A stretch of DNA of 64,000 nucleotides, taken from the NCBI GenBank assembly GCA_938040735.1, contig CALHYE010000002.1, positions 1 to 64,000 on the forward strand, written 5' to 3'. Source of the DNA: an uncultured Bellilinea sp. (GTDB taxonomy: Bacteria; Chloroflexota; Anaerolineae; Anaerolineales; Anaerolineaceae). The notes under the pieces were generated by a model, which ran no database searches, had not been told where the DNA came from, and saw only the letters and a list, made by a program, of their open reading frames with translations. The position numbers and the translations under genes are program-made. The stretch's first letter is position 1; each line of letters opens with the position of its first letter. Shown here piece by piece: positions 56,661 through 64,000 of the stretch.

Positions 56661-57471
56661 AAGAAAAAATTAAGGTAATCGCTGCCAGCGTAAGGCAGTA
56701 AACGGCAAATGGTTGCAACGAACGCCGTGCCAGGAAACCCAGCAGCCAGTGAATGGACAAATAACCAACCACGGCGGCGGTTACAAAGCCCGTAATCATG
56801 CTTGGCAGAAAGGCTGCCAGATCGGGCAATCTCAGTAAATCTACCCAACCCACCAGCCCTGCGGCAGCCATGACCGGGATGGACATCAGGAATGAAAAGC
56901 GCGCCGCTGCAGGGCGATCGAGGTGGCGCGACATGCCGCTGGCAATGGTCGCGCCTGAGCGGGAGATGCCCGGAAAGAGCGCAAGGGCCTGTCCAAAGCC
57001 GATCCAGAGGGCATCCAGCCAGCCGAGGGATGAGAGGCCCCGATTGCGTTTACCGAAATTTTCGGCAATCCACAATAAGGCTGCAGTTCCAATCAGAAAA
57101 AAGGCAACATTCATCGGACTTTTGAAGGCTGCTTCAACCACATCCTTTAAGAGAATTCCGGCAAGCCCAGCCGGCAGACTAGCCAGCACAATCAGCCAAC
57201 CTAAGCGGGAAGAGGAAGAGCCGAATGGCTGCCGATGGATCAATCCGTGGATGACATCGGTCAGAATACGCAGTAAATCCCTGCGAAAATAGACTATGAC
57301 GGCAACCAGCGTGCCGACTTGAACCAGTACGTCAAATGGAAAAATCTGCTCATCTGGTATTTGCCAGCCAAAAAAGAAAGGAGTCAACACCAGGTGCGCC
57401 GAACTGGAAATCGGCAAGAATTCCGTGATTCCCTGAATGATGCCGAGGATAAAGGCTTGTAAAAAATTCAT
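56647..57471 (-). CDS. uppP: Undecaprenyl-diphosphatase
   Basis: Membrane protein of 274 residues (BacA/UppP family) that recycles the lipid carrier for cell wall synthesis. ILGIIQGITEFLPISSSAHL near residue 10 holds the catalytic Glu and Ser, and FPGISRSGATIASGM near residue 160 the second active motif. Eight helices visible. Sits between tgt (overlap of 4 bases) and the binding lipoprotein in one operon. Confidence 0.97.
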   Translation of the reverse strand: MNFLQAFILGIIQGITEFLPISSSAHLVLTPFFFGWQIPDEQIFPFDVLVQVGTLVAVIVYFRRDLLRILTDVIHGLIHRQPFGSSSSRLGWLIVLASLPAGLAGILLKDVVEAAFKSPMNVAFFLIGTAALLWIAENFGKRNRGLSSLGWLDALWIGFGQALALFPGISRSGATIASGMSRHLDRPAAARFSFLMSIPVMAAAGLVGWVDLLRLPDLAAFLPSMITGFVTAAVVGYLSIHWLLGFLARRSLQPFAVYCLTLAAITLIFSYAGL

Positions 57472-58595
57472 GCTTGCGATTTTTCCGGGAGCGTGTATTG
57501 GGAGAGGAACTCATCCGCAAATTGCTCAAAAGTTCCTTCGAGAATCGCCCGACGCGCATCTTGAACCAGATGGACGAGGGTGGCAATGTTGTGGATGGAG
57601 AGGAGGGTGGCTGCCAGCATCTCTTTGGCAACGATCAAATGACGTAAATAAGCCCGGCTGAAGTGGGTACAGGTATAACACGGGCAGGTTTCGTCTATTG
57701 GGCGGGGATCGTGGGCGTGAACCGCGTTCATTAAGTTGAGACGCCCTTGCCGGGTCATAGCGGCTTGATGGCGTGCCAGACGGGTTGGCAATACGCAGTC
57801 GAAAATATCCACCCCGCGGCGGATGCCGTTGATCAGGTCTTCGGGCGAACCTACCCCCATCAGGTAACGGGGCTTGTCCTCCGGTAAAATCTGATTGACG
57901 AGTTCCAGCGTCCGGTACATCTCCTCTTTGGTTTCACCTACTGAAAGTCCGCCGATGGCGTGACCGGGAAAACCCAATGAGGCAATAAAACGAGCAGACT
58001 GCTCACGCAAGTCAGGGAAAATGCCTCCTTGAACGATTCCAAAGAGAGCCTGATCGCGGCGGGTTTGAGCAGTTAGGCAGCGTTCCGCCCATTGATGGGT
58101 GCGTCGAACCGCTTCCTCATTGTAGGGGCGATCGTATGGTGGGGCGCACTCATCGAACGCCATGATGATATCTGCCCCCAGTTGTTCTTGAATTTCAACG
58201 GCTTTTTCAGGAGTAAATCGGTGCACCGAGCCATCAATGTGGCTTTTGAAGGTCACGCCGTCTTCGTCAATTTTGCGCATTCCTGCCAGCGAAAAGACCT
58301 GAAAACCGCCCGAATCGGTCAAAATGGGAGCATCCCACTGCATAAAGCGATGTAATCCGCCCATCTTGGCGACAAGACCAGCGCCGGGGCGCAGGTAGAG
58401 GTGATAGGTGTTCGCCAGTACCAGCGTTACGCCAATCTCTTTCAGTTGGGCGGGAGTGACTGCCTTAACCGTTGCCTGCGTACCCACGGGGGCAAAGACC
58501 GGAGTAAGGAGGTCGCCATGCGGGGTGTGGAAAACGCCGGCGCGAGCGCTGCGATCTTTCGTTACCAATTCAAATTCAAAGTTAAAAGTAGTCAT
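57468..58595 (-). CDS. tgt: tRNA-guanine transglycosylase
   Basis: Protein of 375 residues exchanging G34 of tRNA for preQ1 in queuosine synthesis. FTPVGTQA-like FAPVGTQATVKAVTPAQL, the catalytic aspartates in ILTDSGGFQVFSL and MAFDECAPPYD, GSPEDLINGIRRGVDIFDCV, and the zinc site CPCYTC are visible. I take the ATG at 58595, since the open frame before it overlaps promoters and lacks family sequence. Confidence 0.97.
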   Translation of the reverse strand: MTTFNFEFELVTKDRSARAGVFHTPHGDLLTPVFAPVGTQATVKAVTPAQLKEIGVTLVLANTYHLYLRPGAGLVAKMGGLHRFMQWDAPILTDSGGFQVFSLAGMRKIDEDGVTFKSHIDGSVHRFTPEKAVEIQEQLGADIIMAFDECAPPYDRPYNEEAVRRTHQWAERCLTAQTRRDQALFGIVQGGIFPDLREQSARFIASLGFPGHAIGGLSVGETKEEMYRTLELVNQILPEDKPRYLMGVGSPEDLINGIRRGVDIFDCVLPTRLARHQAAMTRQGRLNLMNAVHAHDPRPIDETCPCYTCTHFSRAYLRHLIVAKEMLAATLLSIHNIATLVHLVQDARRAILEGTFEQFADEFLSQYTLPEKSQA

Positions 58596-58634
58596 TTCGC
58601 TAATTTCTGATGATGGATTTTCCAAGTCCAACGG

Positions 58635-58662
58635 ATTATAGCCTGATTCTCCCAATTGGCAA
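58635..58662 (-). promoter_or_regulatory. tgt promoter
   Basis: On the minus strand, TTGCCA (complement of 58657-58662, 5/6) and perfect TATAAT (complement of 58635-58640) with 16-base spacing, about 40 bases before the tgt start. Divergent to the alr promoter. Confidence 0.65.
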
Positions 58663-58676
58663 ACCTCAGGTTTGGC

Positions 58677-58705
58677 TTGCAGGAAAGTAAAGCCCGTTTT
58701 ATACT
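58677..58705 (+). promoter_or_regulatory. alr promoter, leaderless
   Basis: TTGCAG (58677-58682, 4/6) and TATACT (58700-58705, 5/6) with 17-base spacing. The alr ATG lies 7 bases after the -10, right at the expected transcription start, and there is no Shine-Dalgarno. Confidence 0.6.
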
Positions 58706-58712
58706 TGTGCGC

Positions 58713-59843
58713 ATGAATCATCCCGCTCCCACAGCCTGGCTGGAAATTGACCTGAGCGCCATTCAAAATAATTTCCGGGAATTGAGCCGCATCAGCCGGA
58801 CGAAGGTGGCGGCGGTGGTTAAAGCCAATGCATATGGGCACGGGTTGATTGAAGTCTCGCAAGCCGTGCTCAAAGCCGGAGGCGAGTGGCTGGCGGTGGC
58901 TCGCTTTGAAGAGGCTGAGCAATTGCGCCGAAACTGGATTATGACTCCAATTCTGGTGCTTGGATATACCCCACCGGAACAGGTCATTGAGGCGGCTAAG
59001 GAGAACATCCGCTTGACCTTGTTCGATGCGCGGACAGCCCTCCAGTATTCAACGCAAACCAGCGGGCGCGGGATGATAGCAAAAGTGCATATCAAGATTA
59101 ATACGGGCATGAACCGCTTAGGAGTTGATCCACAAGAAGCGGTGGAATTCATCCGTTGGGTTTCCGGTTTGCCTGGTATTGAAATTGAGGGTATTTTTAC
59201 TCACTTTGCGCGGGCGGATGAGCCCGATTTCGATACAACCGACAGGCAGATTCGAATTTTTGAGGGGGTGCTGGCCAGTCTGAGTTCTATCGGCATCAGG
59301 CCGAAATGGGTGCATGCCTCCAATTCTGCGGCGGTGTTCAACTTTCCGCAGGCAGCTTATGATATGGTGCGCTGTGGGATTGCGTTGTATGGATTACATC
59401 CATCTCCTGATACCCCGTTGCCGGATACTTTCAAGCCGGCGTTGACCCTCAAAACCCGGGTTACTACTGTGCGCGAATTGGAAGAAGGGCAAGGAATTGG
59501 TTACAACTACCGATACTACACGACCCAGCCGGAAAGAATTGCGACGATTGCTATCGGCTACGCGGATGGCTTTCGGCGGGTGATGGGCAATAAAGCGCTG
59601 CTTCATGGCAGAGAAACCTCCGTGGTCGGATCGGTTTGCATGGATCAATGCATGATTTCATTGGATGGAATTGATGGCGTGCAGGTGGGGGATGAGGTAG
59701 TCTTAATTGGAAAACAAGGGGGTGTGCAGCGCACGGCTGAAGACATAGCCAGAGAATGGGGGACGGTCAACTATGAGGTGGTCTGCGGAATGGCTGATCG
59801 TTTACCGCGAAAATATTATTACTCGAATGAAGGGAATGGTTAA
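58713..59843 (+). CDS. alr: Alanine racemase
   Basis: PLP enzyme of 376 residues making D-alanine for peptidoglycan. The PLP lysine is in VAAVVKANAYGHGL near residue 36, the second catalytic residue, tyrosine, in GIGYNYRYYTTQPERIA near residue 268, and the dimer motif GSVCMDQCMISL follows. I choose the ATG at 58713; an earlier in-frame start would lie upstream of the promoter. Operon with recJ (2 bases apart). Confidence 0.96.
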   Translation: MNHPAPTAWLEIDLSAIQNNFRELSRISRTKVAAVVKANAYGHGLIEVSQAVLKAGGEWLAVARFEEAEQLRRNWIMTPILVLGYTPPEQVIEAAKENIRLTLFDARTALQYSTQTSGRGMIAKVHIKINTGMNRLGVDPQEAVEFIRWVSGLPGIEIEGIFTHFARADEPDFDTTDRQIRIFEGVLASLSSIGIRPKWVHASNSAAVFNFPQAAYDMVRCGIALYGLHPSPDTPLPDTFKPALTLKTRVTTVRELEEGQGIGYNYRYYTTQPERIATIAIGYADGFRRVMGNKALLHGRETSVVGSVCMDQCMISLDGIDGVQVGDEVVLIGKQGGVQRTAEDIAREWGTVNYEVVCGMADRLPRKYYYSNEGNG

Positions 59844-59845
59844 CC

Positions 59846-61546
59846 ATGCAAAAAATTGCATTGAAGCGTTGGAAACTGGCAGAAAAGATTCCCGGCGATG
59901 TTGAACAAGCTTTGAGTTATTACCCTCCCTTTTTTCGTCAGGTTTTGTACAATCGCGGCATCACGAATGCCAATCAAGCCATGGCCTTCCTCAGCCCCGA
60001 GGAGGATTTTCATGACCCGATGCTCCTGATGAACATGGCGGGAGTGGTTGAACGTTTGCTGTTTGCCATTGATCATCATGAACCGATTGCTATATATGGG
60101 GATTACGATGTTGACGGAGTCAGCGCAACCGCTTTAATGGTGGAAACCCTTCAATTGCTGGGGGGAAATGTCATAGCGTATATTCCTAACCGTTTTGAAG
60201 AAGGATACGGCTTGAACGTTGAAGCGCTGAGTCATTTGCGCGATCAAGGTGTTCGTCTGGTATTAAGCGTGGATTGTGGAATTCGCTCGCTGCGAGAGGC
60301 AGACCATGCCAAACAGATCGGATTAGACTTAATCGTAAGCGATCATCACCATCCATTGGAGGAAATACCACCCGCAAATTTTGTAATTTGCCCTAAGCAA
60401 AAAGGTGATGAATACCCTGAAAAAAATCTGGCAGGGGTGGGGGTCGCTTACAAAATTGCTCAGGCGCTGCTGCATGCGCGCATGAAAGAATTGCCGTATG
60501 AAGGATTTGGGCTGGACCTGGTGGCATTAGGGACGGTGGCGGATGTTGTTCCGCTGAGCGGGGAAAATCGAATGCTGGTGCGGGCTGGGTTGAAGGGACT
60601 GAGACGCGGCTGGCGCGCCGGTCTGCGATCTCTGGCTCAGGCCGCCAGATTGAATCTTGCAAGGCTCAACACGTCGGATATTGGCTTTGGTTTGGCGCCG
60701 CGCCTAAATGCTGCCGGCCGGCTAGAATCGGCGCTGGCTTCTTACCAATTACTGCTGGAAAAGGATACTCAGCAAACTGGTTTGCTGGCTCAGCGTTTGG
60801 ATGATCAGAACCGCGAGCGGCAAAAAATCACCTCCGAAATGCAAAAACGCGCCGAAGAACTCATTCAGATGGAGGGATTCGAGGAAATCCTGTTTGCTTT
60901 TGATGAGAGTTTCAATCCGGGGGTGGTCGGTCTGGTGGCCGGTAAGTTAACGGAAAGTTACTACCGCCCGGCGGTGGTTGGTCAGATCAACGGGGAGTAT
61001 GTTCGGGCTTCCTGTCGGAGCATTCCCGCTTTTCACATCACACAAGCGTTGGATGCCTGTGCGGATCTGATGGTGCATCACGGGGGACACGCGTTGGCGG
61101 CAGGTTTCACCATCCACCGAGATCATTTGCCCGAACTCAAACAGCGACTGGCAAAAATTGCGGTAGATCAATTGGGAGATTTGGATTTGCGTCCCGTTCT
61201 GCGGGCAGATTTAGAATTGCCGCTGGGAGAATTACATCCGGAATTTTTGAAGTATCTATATCTGCTGGAGCCGACCGGCATGGACAATCCGGAAGTTTTT
61301 TTTGTTTCGCGCAATGTGCGTACTTCAAATGCCAAACCAGTGGGTGCGGATGGCAAGCACCTAAAATTTTTAGTAACCGACGGATGGATCACCTATGATG
61401 CGGTTGCCTTTCGGCAGGGGCATTGGATGGAAACCGGCTTGCCAAAAGAGGTGGATATTCTTTACCGCTTCGAGTTGAATACTTATAACGGTCGGGAGAG
61501 TTTACAGCTTAATGTGGTAGATATCAAACCCTCCGGCAGTGATTAA
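59846..61546 (+). CDS. recJ: Single-stranded-DNA exonuclease RecJ
   Basis: Protein of 566 residues, 5'-3' exonuclease of DNA repair. DHH motifs: AIYGDYDVDGVSATALMVE, VLSVDCGIRS, VSDHHHPLEEIPPA; DHHA1 with VHHGGHALAAGFTI; and a C-terminal OB-like domain. Follows alr closely. Not fused to other domains, unlike the longer Gram-positive RecJ. Confidence 0.96.
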   Translation: MQKIALKRWKLAEKIPGDVEQALSYYPPFFRQVLYNRGITNANQAMAFLSPEEDFHDPMLLMNMAGVVERLLFAIDHHEPIAIYGDYDVDGVSATALMVETLQLLGGNVIAYIPNRFEEGYGLNVEALSHLRDQGVRLVLSVDCGIRSLREADHAKQIGLDLIVSDHHHPLEEIPPANFVICPKQKGDEYPEKNLAGVGVAYKIAQALLHARMKELPYEGFGLDLVALGTVADVVPLSGENRMLVRAGLKGLRRGWRAGLRSLAQAARLNLARLNTSDIGFGLAPRLNAAGRLESALASYQLLLEKDTQQTGLLAQRLDDQNRERQKITSEMQKRAEELIQMEGFEEILFAFDESFNPGVVGLVAGKLTESYYRPAVVGQINGEYVRASCRSIPAFHITQALDACADLMVHHGGHALAAGFTIHRDHLPELKQRLAKIAVDQLGDLDLRPVLRADLELPLGELHPEFLKYLYLLEPTGMDNPEVFFVSRNVRTSNAKPVGADGKHLKFLVTDGWITYDAVAFRQGHWMETGLPKEVDILYRFELNTYNGRESLQLNVVDIKPSGSD

Positions 61547-61564
61547 TTTGAATTGTAAGACCAA

Positions 61565-62248
61565 TTAATCTACGAACCGATATTTGATCAAAGCCCAAAG
61601 CGCTTCAAAAGCATCCCAGGCTTTGATTTTCTTGCCTTCGGAGTAATCACGCGGATTAAAGGCAATTGGCACTTCGTAAATACGAATTTTTCGTTTAAGA
61701 ATTTTAGCGGTAAATTCCGGTTCGAATTCAAATCTGCGGGCATGCAGGGGAATGTCCTTGATAATCTCCCGTTTGAATACTTTATAACCGGTTTCCATGT
61801 CGCTGAGAATATTGTTGTAGAGAATATTGGTAAGCATGGTGAGCAATTTGTTGGCGACCATGTTCCAGAACAGAATAGGACGGCGTGCCGCTCCTAAAAA
61901 GCGTGAACCATATACGACATCGGCTATTCCATCGTGAATCGGCTGCAAAAGATGGGGGTATTCGCGCGGGTCATATTCCAGATCGGCATCCTGAATGATG
62001 ATAACATCTCCGGTGGCATTTTGAATTCCCGTTCGTACGGCTGCCCCTTTGCCCATATTTTTTTCATGAAAGATGGTGCGGATTTCTCCTTTTTGCTCCA
62101 GATCGCTCAAAATTTCTCGGGTGCCGTCTTGGGAGCCGTCATCTACCACCAGGATTTCGTCCACTAAATCGGTTGCGCGGACACGTTGAATGATCTCGGA
62201 AATTGTTTTTCGTTCGTTATAAGCTGGTATGATGACAGAAATTTTCAT
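61565..62248 (-). CDS. Family 2 glycosyltransferase (DPM1-like)
   Basis: Protein of 227 residues starting [19 protein letters not shown]. It has [35 protein letters not shown] (DxD metal site) and [11 protein letters not shown], as in dolichyl-phosphate-mannose synthase-like enzymes that load polyprenyl phosphate. No membrane segments. It could supply the GT87-like transferase. The ATG at 62248 seems leaderless; in-frame codons upstream cover the promoter. Confidence 0.9.
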   Translation of the reverse strand: MKISVIIPAYNERKTISEIIQRVRATDLVDEILVVDDGSQDGTREILSDLEQKGEIRTIFHEKNMGKGAAVRTGIQNATGDVIIIQDADLEYDPREYPHLLQPIHDGIADVVYGSRFLGAARRPILFWNMVANKLLTMLTNILYNNILSDMETGYKVFKREIIKDIPLHARRFEFEPEFTAKILKRKIRIYEVPIAFNPRDYSEGKKIKAWDAFEALWALIKYRFVD

Positions 62249-62255
62249 GGCGGGA

Positions 62256-62284
62256 ATTATAAGGGATGAAGCCCGAATCAACAA
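62256..62284 (-). promoter_or_regulatory. Promoter of the GT2 gene, leaderless
   Basis: On the minus strand, TTGTTG (complement of 62279-62284, 3/6) and perfect TATAAT (complement of 62256-62261) with 17-base spacing. The ATG begins 7 bases after the -10. Confidence 0.5.
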
Positions 62285-62293
62285 GTCATGGCG

Positions 62294-62364
62294 TGCTATA
62301 ATTTGTTTGTCATTTTCAGTAACTTCGTTGATTTTCATTTGAAGGAAAACATACCTTAAGGTAT
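62294..62364 (+). promoter_or_regulatory. Promoter and palindromic leader of the AAA ATPase gene
   Basis: An extended -10 (TG at 62294-62295, TATAAT at 62297-62302) with no clear -35. The leader holds a perfect 14-base palindrome (62351-62364, ATACCTTAAGGTAT), just before a strong GGAGGGG ribosome site: a possible operator or hairpin over the translation start region. Confidence 0.45.
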
Positions 62365-62380
62365 TCCTTGGAGGGGTAGG

Positions 62381-63721
62381 ATGACTAAAACTACACGCCC
62401 GCCAACCTCAGCCGCAACCGCTGTGCCGACCGGACCGTTTGTGCCGCCGCCGATCAATACTATCGAAGATACCGGTCTGAATCCGTTGTGGCTTCAAGAC
62501 CTGGCGCTGAAAATATTTTATTTTCAAGGTTACATGAGCGGTTTCAAACTGGCAGAGGAAATTGCCCTGCCGTTTACCGGGGTTCTCAGTCCAATCTTAG
62601 ATGCGCTCAAGCGCGAAAAATTGATTGAAGTGCGCTCTTCTCAATCCGGGGTTGGGGAAGGCGCTTATATTTATGCCATTACGGGAGCGGGGATAGCCAG
62701 AGCGAGAGAGGCGCTGGAACGTTCGCAGTACGCCGGTCCTGCGCCTGTCCCGTTGGAAATGTACAACGACGCCATCCGCCGCCAGAGCCGCGGCCGATTA
62801 CAGGTGACCAATCGCGTGATGCGACAGGTGCTTTCCCATGTTGTTCTCTCTGAAGATACTTACCAGCGATTAGGCCCGGCGGTTAATTCGGGAACTTCTA
62901 TTTTCCTTTACGGCCCGCCGGGGGATGGTAAAACGACCATTGCCCGTGCCATTGGCAACCTGATTCAGGCTCAGAAAATGTATATCCCTTATGCAATTTA
63001 TGTGGACGGGCAGGTAATTACCCTGTACGATTCGGTCAATCATCAACTGGCGGGTGAGGAAGATTCCTCCATGCAATCTACCGGCGGATTGCGTTCCACA
63101 GTGCGGCGTGATCCGCGGTGGGTTCAAATTCGCCGGCCTTTTATTGTCACCGGCGGGGAATTAACCATGGCGGGGCTTGATCTGGTCTTTGACGATACCC
63201 TGAAATATTACGAAGCTCCCTTCCAGATCAAGGCAAACGGGGGAATTTTGCTGATTGACGACTTTGGCCGTCAGCAAGTTCGACCGCGCGATCTGCTCAA
63301 CCGCTGGATTGTCCCGCTTGAAAACCGGATTGACTACATGAGCCTGCACACCGGCAGGAAATTTGAAGTGCCATTTGATGTTTTGGTGATCTTTTCGACC
63401 AATCTGCCGCCGAAAGAGCTGGTAGATGAGGCATTTTTACGCCGATTACGCCATAAAATTGAAATAACCGATCCGACTTATGAGGAATATCGCGAAATTT
63501 TCAAGCGGGTGGCCGCTCAAAAAGGCGTGGCTTACAACGATCAGGGTTTGGCTTATCTATTGCAGGAATATTACATCAAAGCCAACCGCAAGTTGCGGGC
63601 ATCTCATCCTCGGGATTTGTGTGACCAGATTTTGGATATTTCCCGCTATCTCGGCATGGAACCAGAAATGTCCAAAGAATTGATTGACCGCGCAGTCAAG
63701 GCATATTTTGTTGAATTATGA
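62381..63721 (+). CDS. AAA-type ATPase with N-terminal winged-helix
   Basis: Protein of 446 residues. A Pro-rich N-terminus, a winged-helix-like region (residues 30-110, [19 protein letters not shown] and [10 protein letters not shown]), then an ATPase core: Walker [18 protein letters not shown] near residue 186, Walker [15 protein letters not shown], and [19 protein letters not shown] (sensor 1 and arginine finger region). The MoxR-like core suggests a remodelling or regulatory role. No partner gene is recognisable; it overlaps the glycerophosphodiesterase gene by 4 bases. Confidence 0.8.
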   Translation: MTKTTRPPTSAATAVPTGPFVPPPINTIEDTGLNPLWLQDLALKIFYFQGYMSGFKLAEEIALPFTGVLSPILDALKREKLIEVRSSQSGVGEGAYIYAITGAGIARAREALERSQYAGPAPVPLEMYNDAIRRQSRGRLQVTNRVMRQVLSHVVLSEDTYQRLGPAVNSGTSIFLYGPPGDGKTTIARAIGNLIQAQKMYIPYAIYVDGQVITLYDSVNHQLAGEEDSSMQSTGGLRSTVRRDPRWVQIRRPFIVTGGELTMAGLDLVFDDTLKYYEAPFQIKANGGILLIDDFGRQQVRPRDLLNRWIVPLENRIDYMSLHTGRKFEVPFDVLVIFSTNLPPKELVDEAFLRRLRHKIEITDPTYEEYREIFKRVAAQKGVAYNDQGLAYLLQEYYIKANRKLRASHPRDLCDQILDISRYLGMEPEMSKELIDRAVKAYFVEL

Positions 63722-64000
63722 ATCGACTCTTTGAATTACCCAAACCGGTTATTTTTGCTCATCGAGGCGCATCGGCGTACGCTCCGGAGAATACGATGGC
63801 AGCCTTTCGTCTTGCTGCCCGGCAAGGGGTAGAGGCGATTGAATTGGACGCGAAACTTTCGGCGGATGGCGAGGTGATTGTCATTCACGATGCTACGGTT
63901 GATCGCACTACCGATGCAAAGGGCGAGGTGCGGCATTTTCGTCTGCGGGATTTTCAAAAAATGGATGCGGGCAGCTATTTCTCGGAGGAGTTTCGGGGCG
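63718..64000 (+). CDS. Glycerophosphodiester phosphodiesterase, 5' part
   Basis: The first 94 residues of a GDPD-family enzyme, cut by the window end. The N-terminal HRGASAYAPENTMAAF (catalytic His and substrate-binding region) and EAIELDAKLSADGEVIVIHD (metal-binding E, D, H) are diagnostic. It hydrolyses glycerophosphodiesters to glycerol-3-phosphate and alcohols. The ATG overlaps the stop of the ATPase gene. Confidence 0.93.
   Translation, partial: MNRLFELPKPVIFAHRGASAYAPENTMAAFRLAARQGVEAIELDAKLSADGEVIVIHDATVDRTTDAKGEVRHFRLRDFQKMDAGSYFSEEFRG

Noticed and set aside
58596-58922. 109-codon extension upstream of tgt
   Set aside because: It overlaps the divergent tgt and alr promoters and the alr start; the sequence does not match the family.

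Overview
The window is a bacterial chromosome segment of moderate GC, most like a member of the Chloroflexota, class Anaerolineae. This rests on gene order and protein flavour: a long ribosomal superoperon, a nuo cluster with two NuoM subunits, an ATP synthase b-delta fusion, NBR1-Ig-type and other lipoproteins, and a TtuA/TtuB tRNA thiolation pair that hints at a thermophile. No similarity search was run. I see no rRNA, tRNA, CRISPR array, insertion sequence or prophage.

Layout. 1-17352: the end of tuf, then the S10, spc and alpha ribosomal blocks with secY, adk, map, rpoA, truA, rplM and rpsI, all on the + strand. 17500-23470: a YabN/MazG-type fusion, a convergent tryptophanase-like gene with a lipoprotein gene, and a three-gene membrane set built around small C- or N-terminal helical-hairpin domains. 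23497-35127: a respiratory block, nuoA-H-J-K-L-M-M'-N followed by an Fo-only ATP synthase operon (atpZ/I, atpB, atpE, atpF-H fusion) closed by a terminator. 35132-52852: murE, then mostly minus-strand housekeeping genes (pnp, rpsO, proS, a LOG-family gene, a MazG-like gene, an AT-rich GT87-like glycosyltransferase, an EF-G-like GTPase, a DHH-CBS-nucleotidyltransferase fusion, recA). 52853-53397: a 545-bp regulatory region between divergent recA and glnA. 53398-64000: glutamine synthetase, ttuA/ttuB, a tgt-uppP-binding-protein operon, alr-recJ, a GT2 glycosyltransferase, a AAA ATPase and the start of a glycerophosphodiesterase.

The most interesting element is the glnA leader. Positions 53073-53285 match the conserved core and secondary structure of the glmS self-cleaving ribozyme (glucosamine-6-phosphate-dependent), but the downstream gene is glutamine synthetase, not glmS. 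A 42-nt two-hairpin insertion sits inside the core, and an intrinsic terminator lies between the ribozyme and the glnA ribosome binding site. This would link amino-sugar status to glutamine supply at the RNA level.

Other points worth checking are an apparent two-NuoM complex I with a lengthened NuoL lateral-helix region and an altered second NuoM, an ATP synthase operon without F1 genes, a TtuB-like sulfur carrier whose Gly-Gly is followed by two extra residues, several genes whose predicted transcription start falls at the start codon, and structured leaders before pnp, rpsO and rplC.
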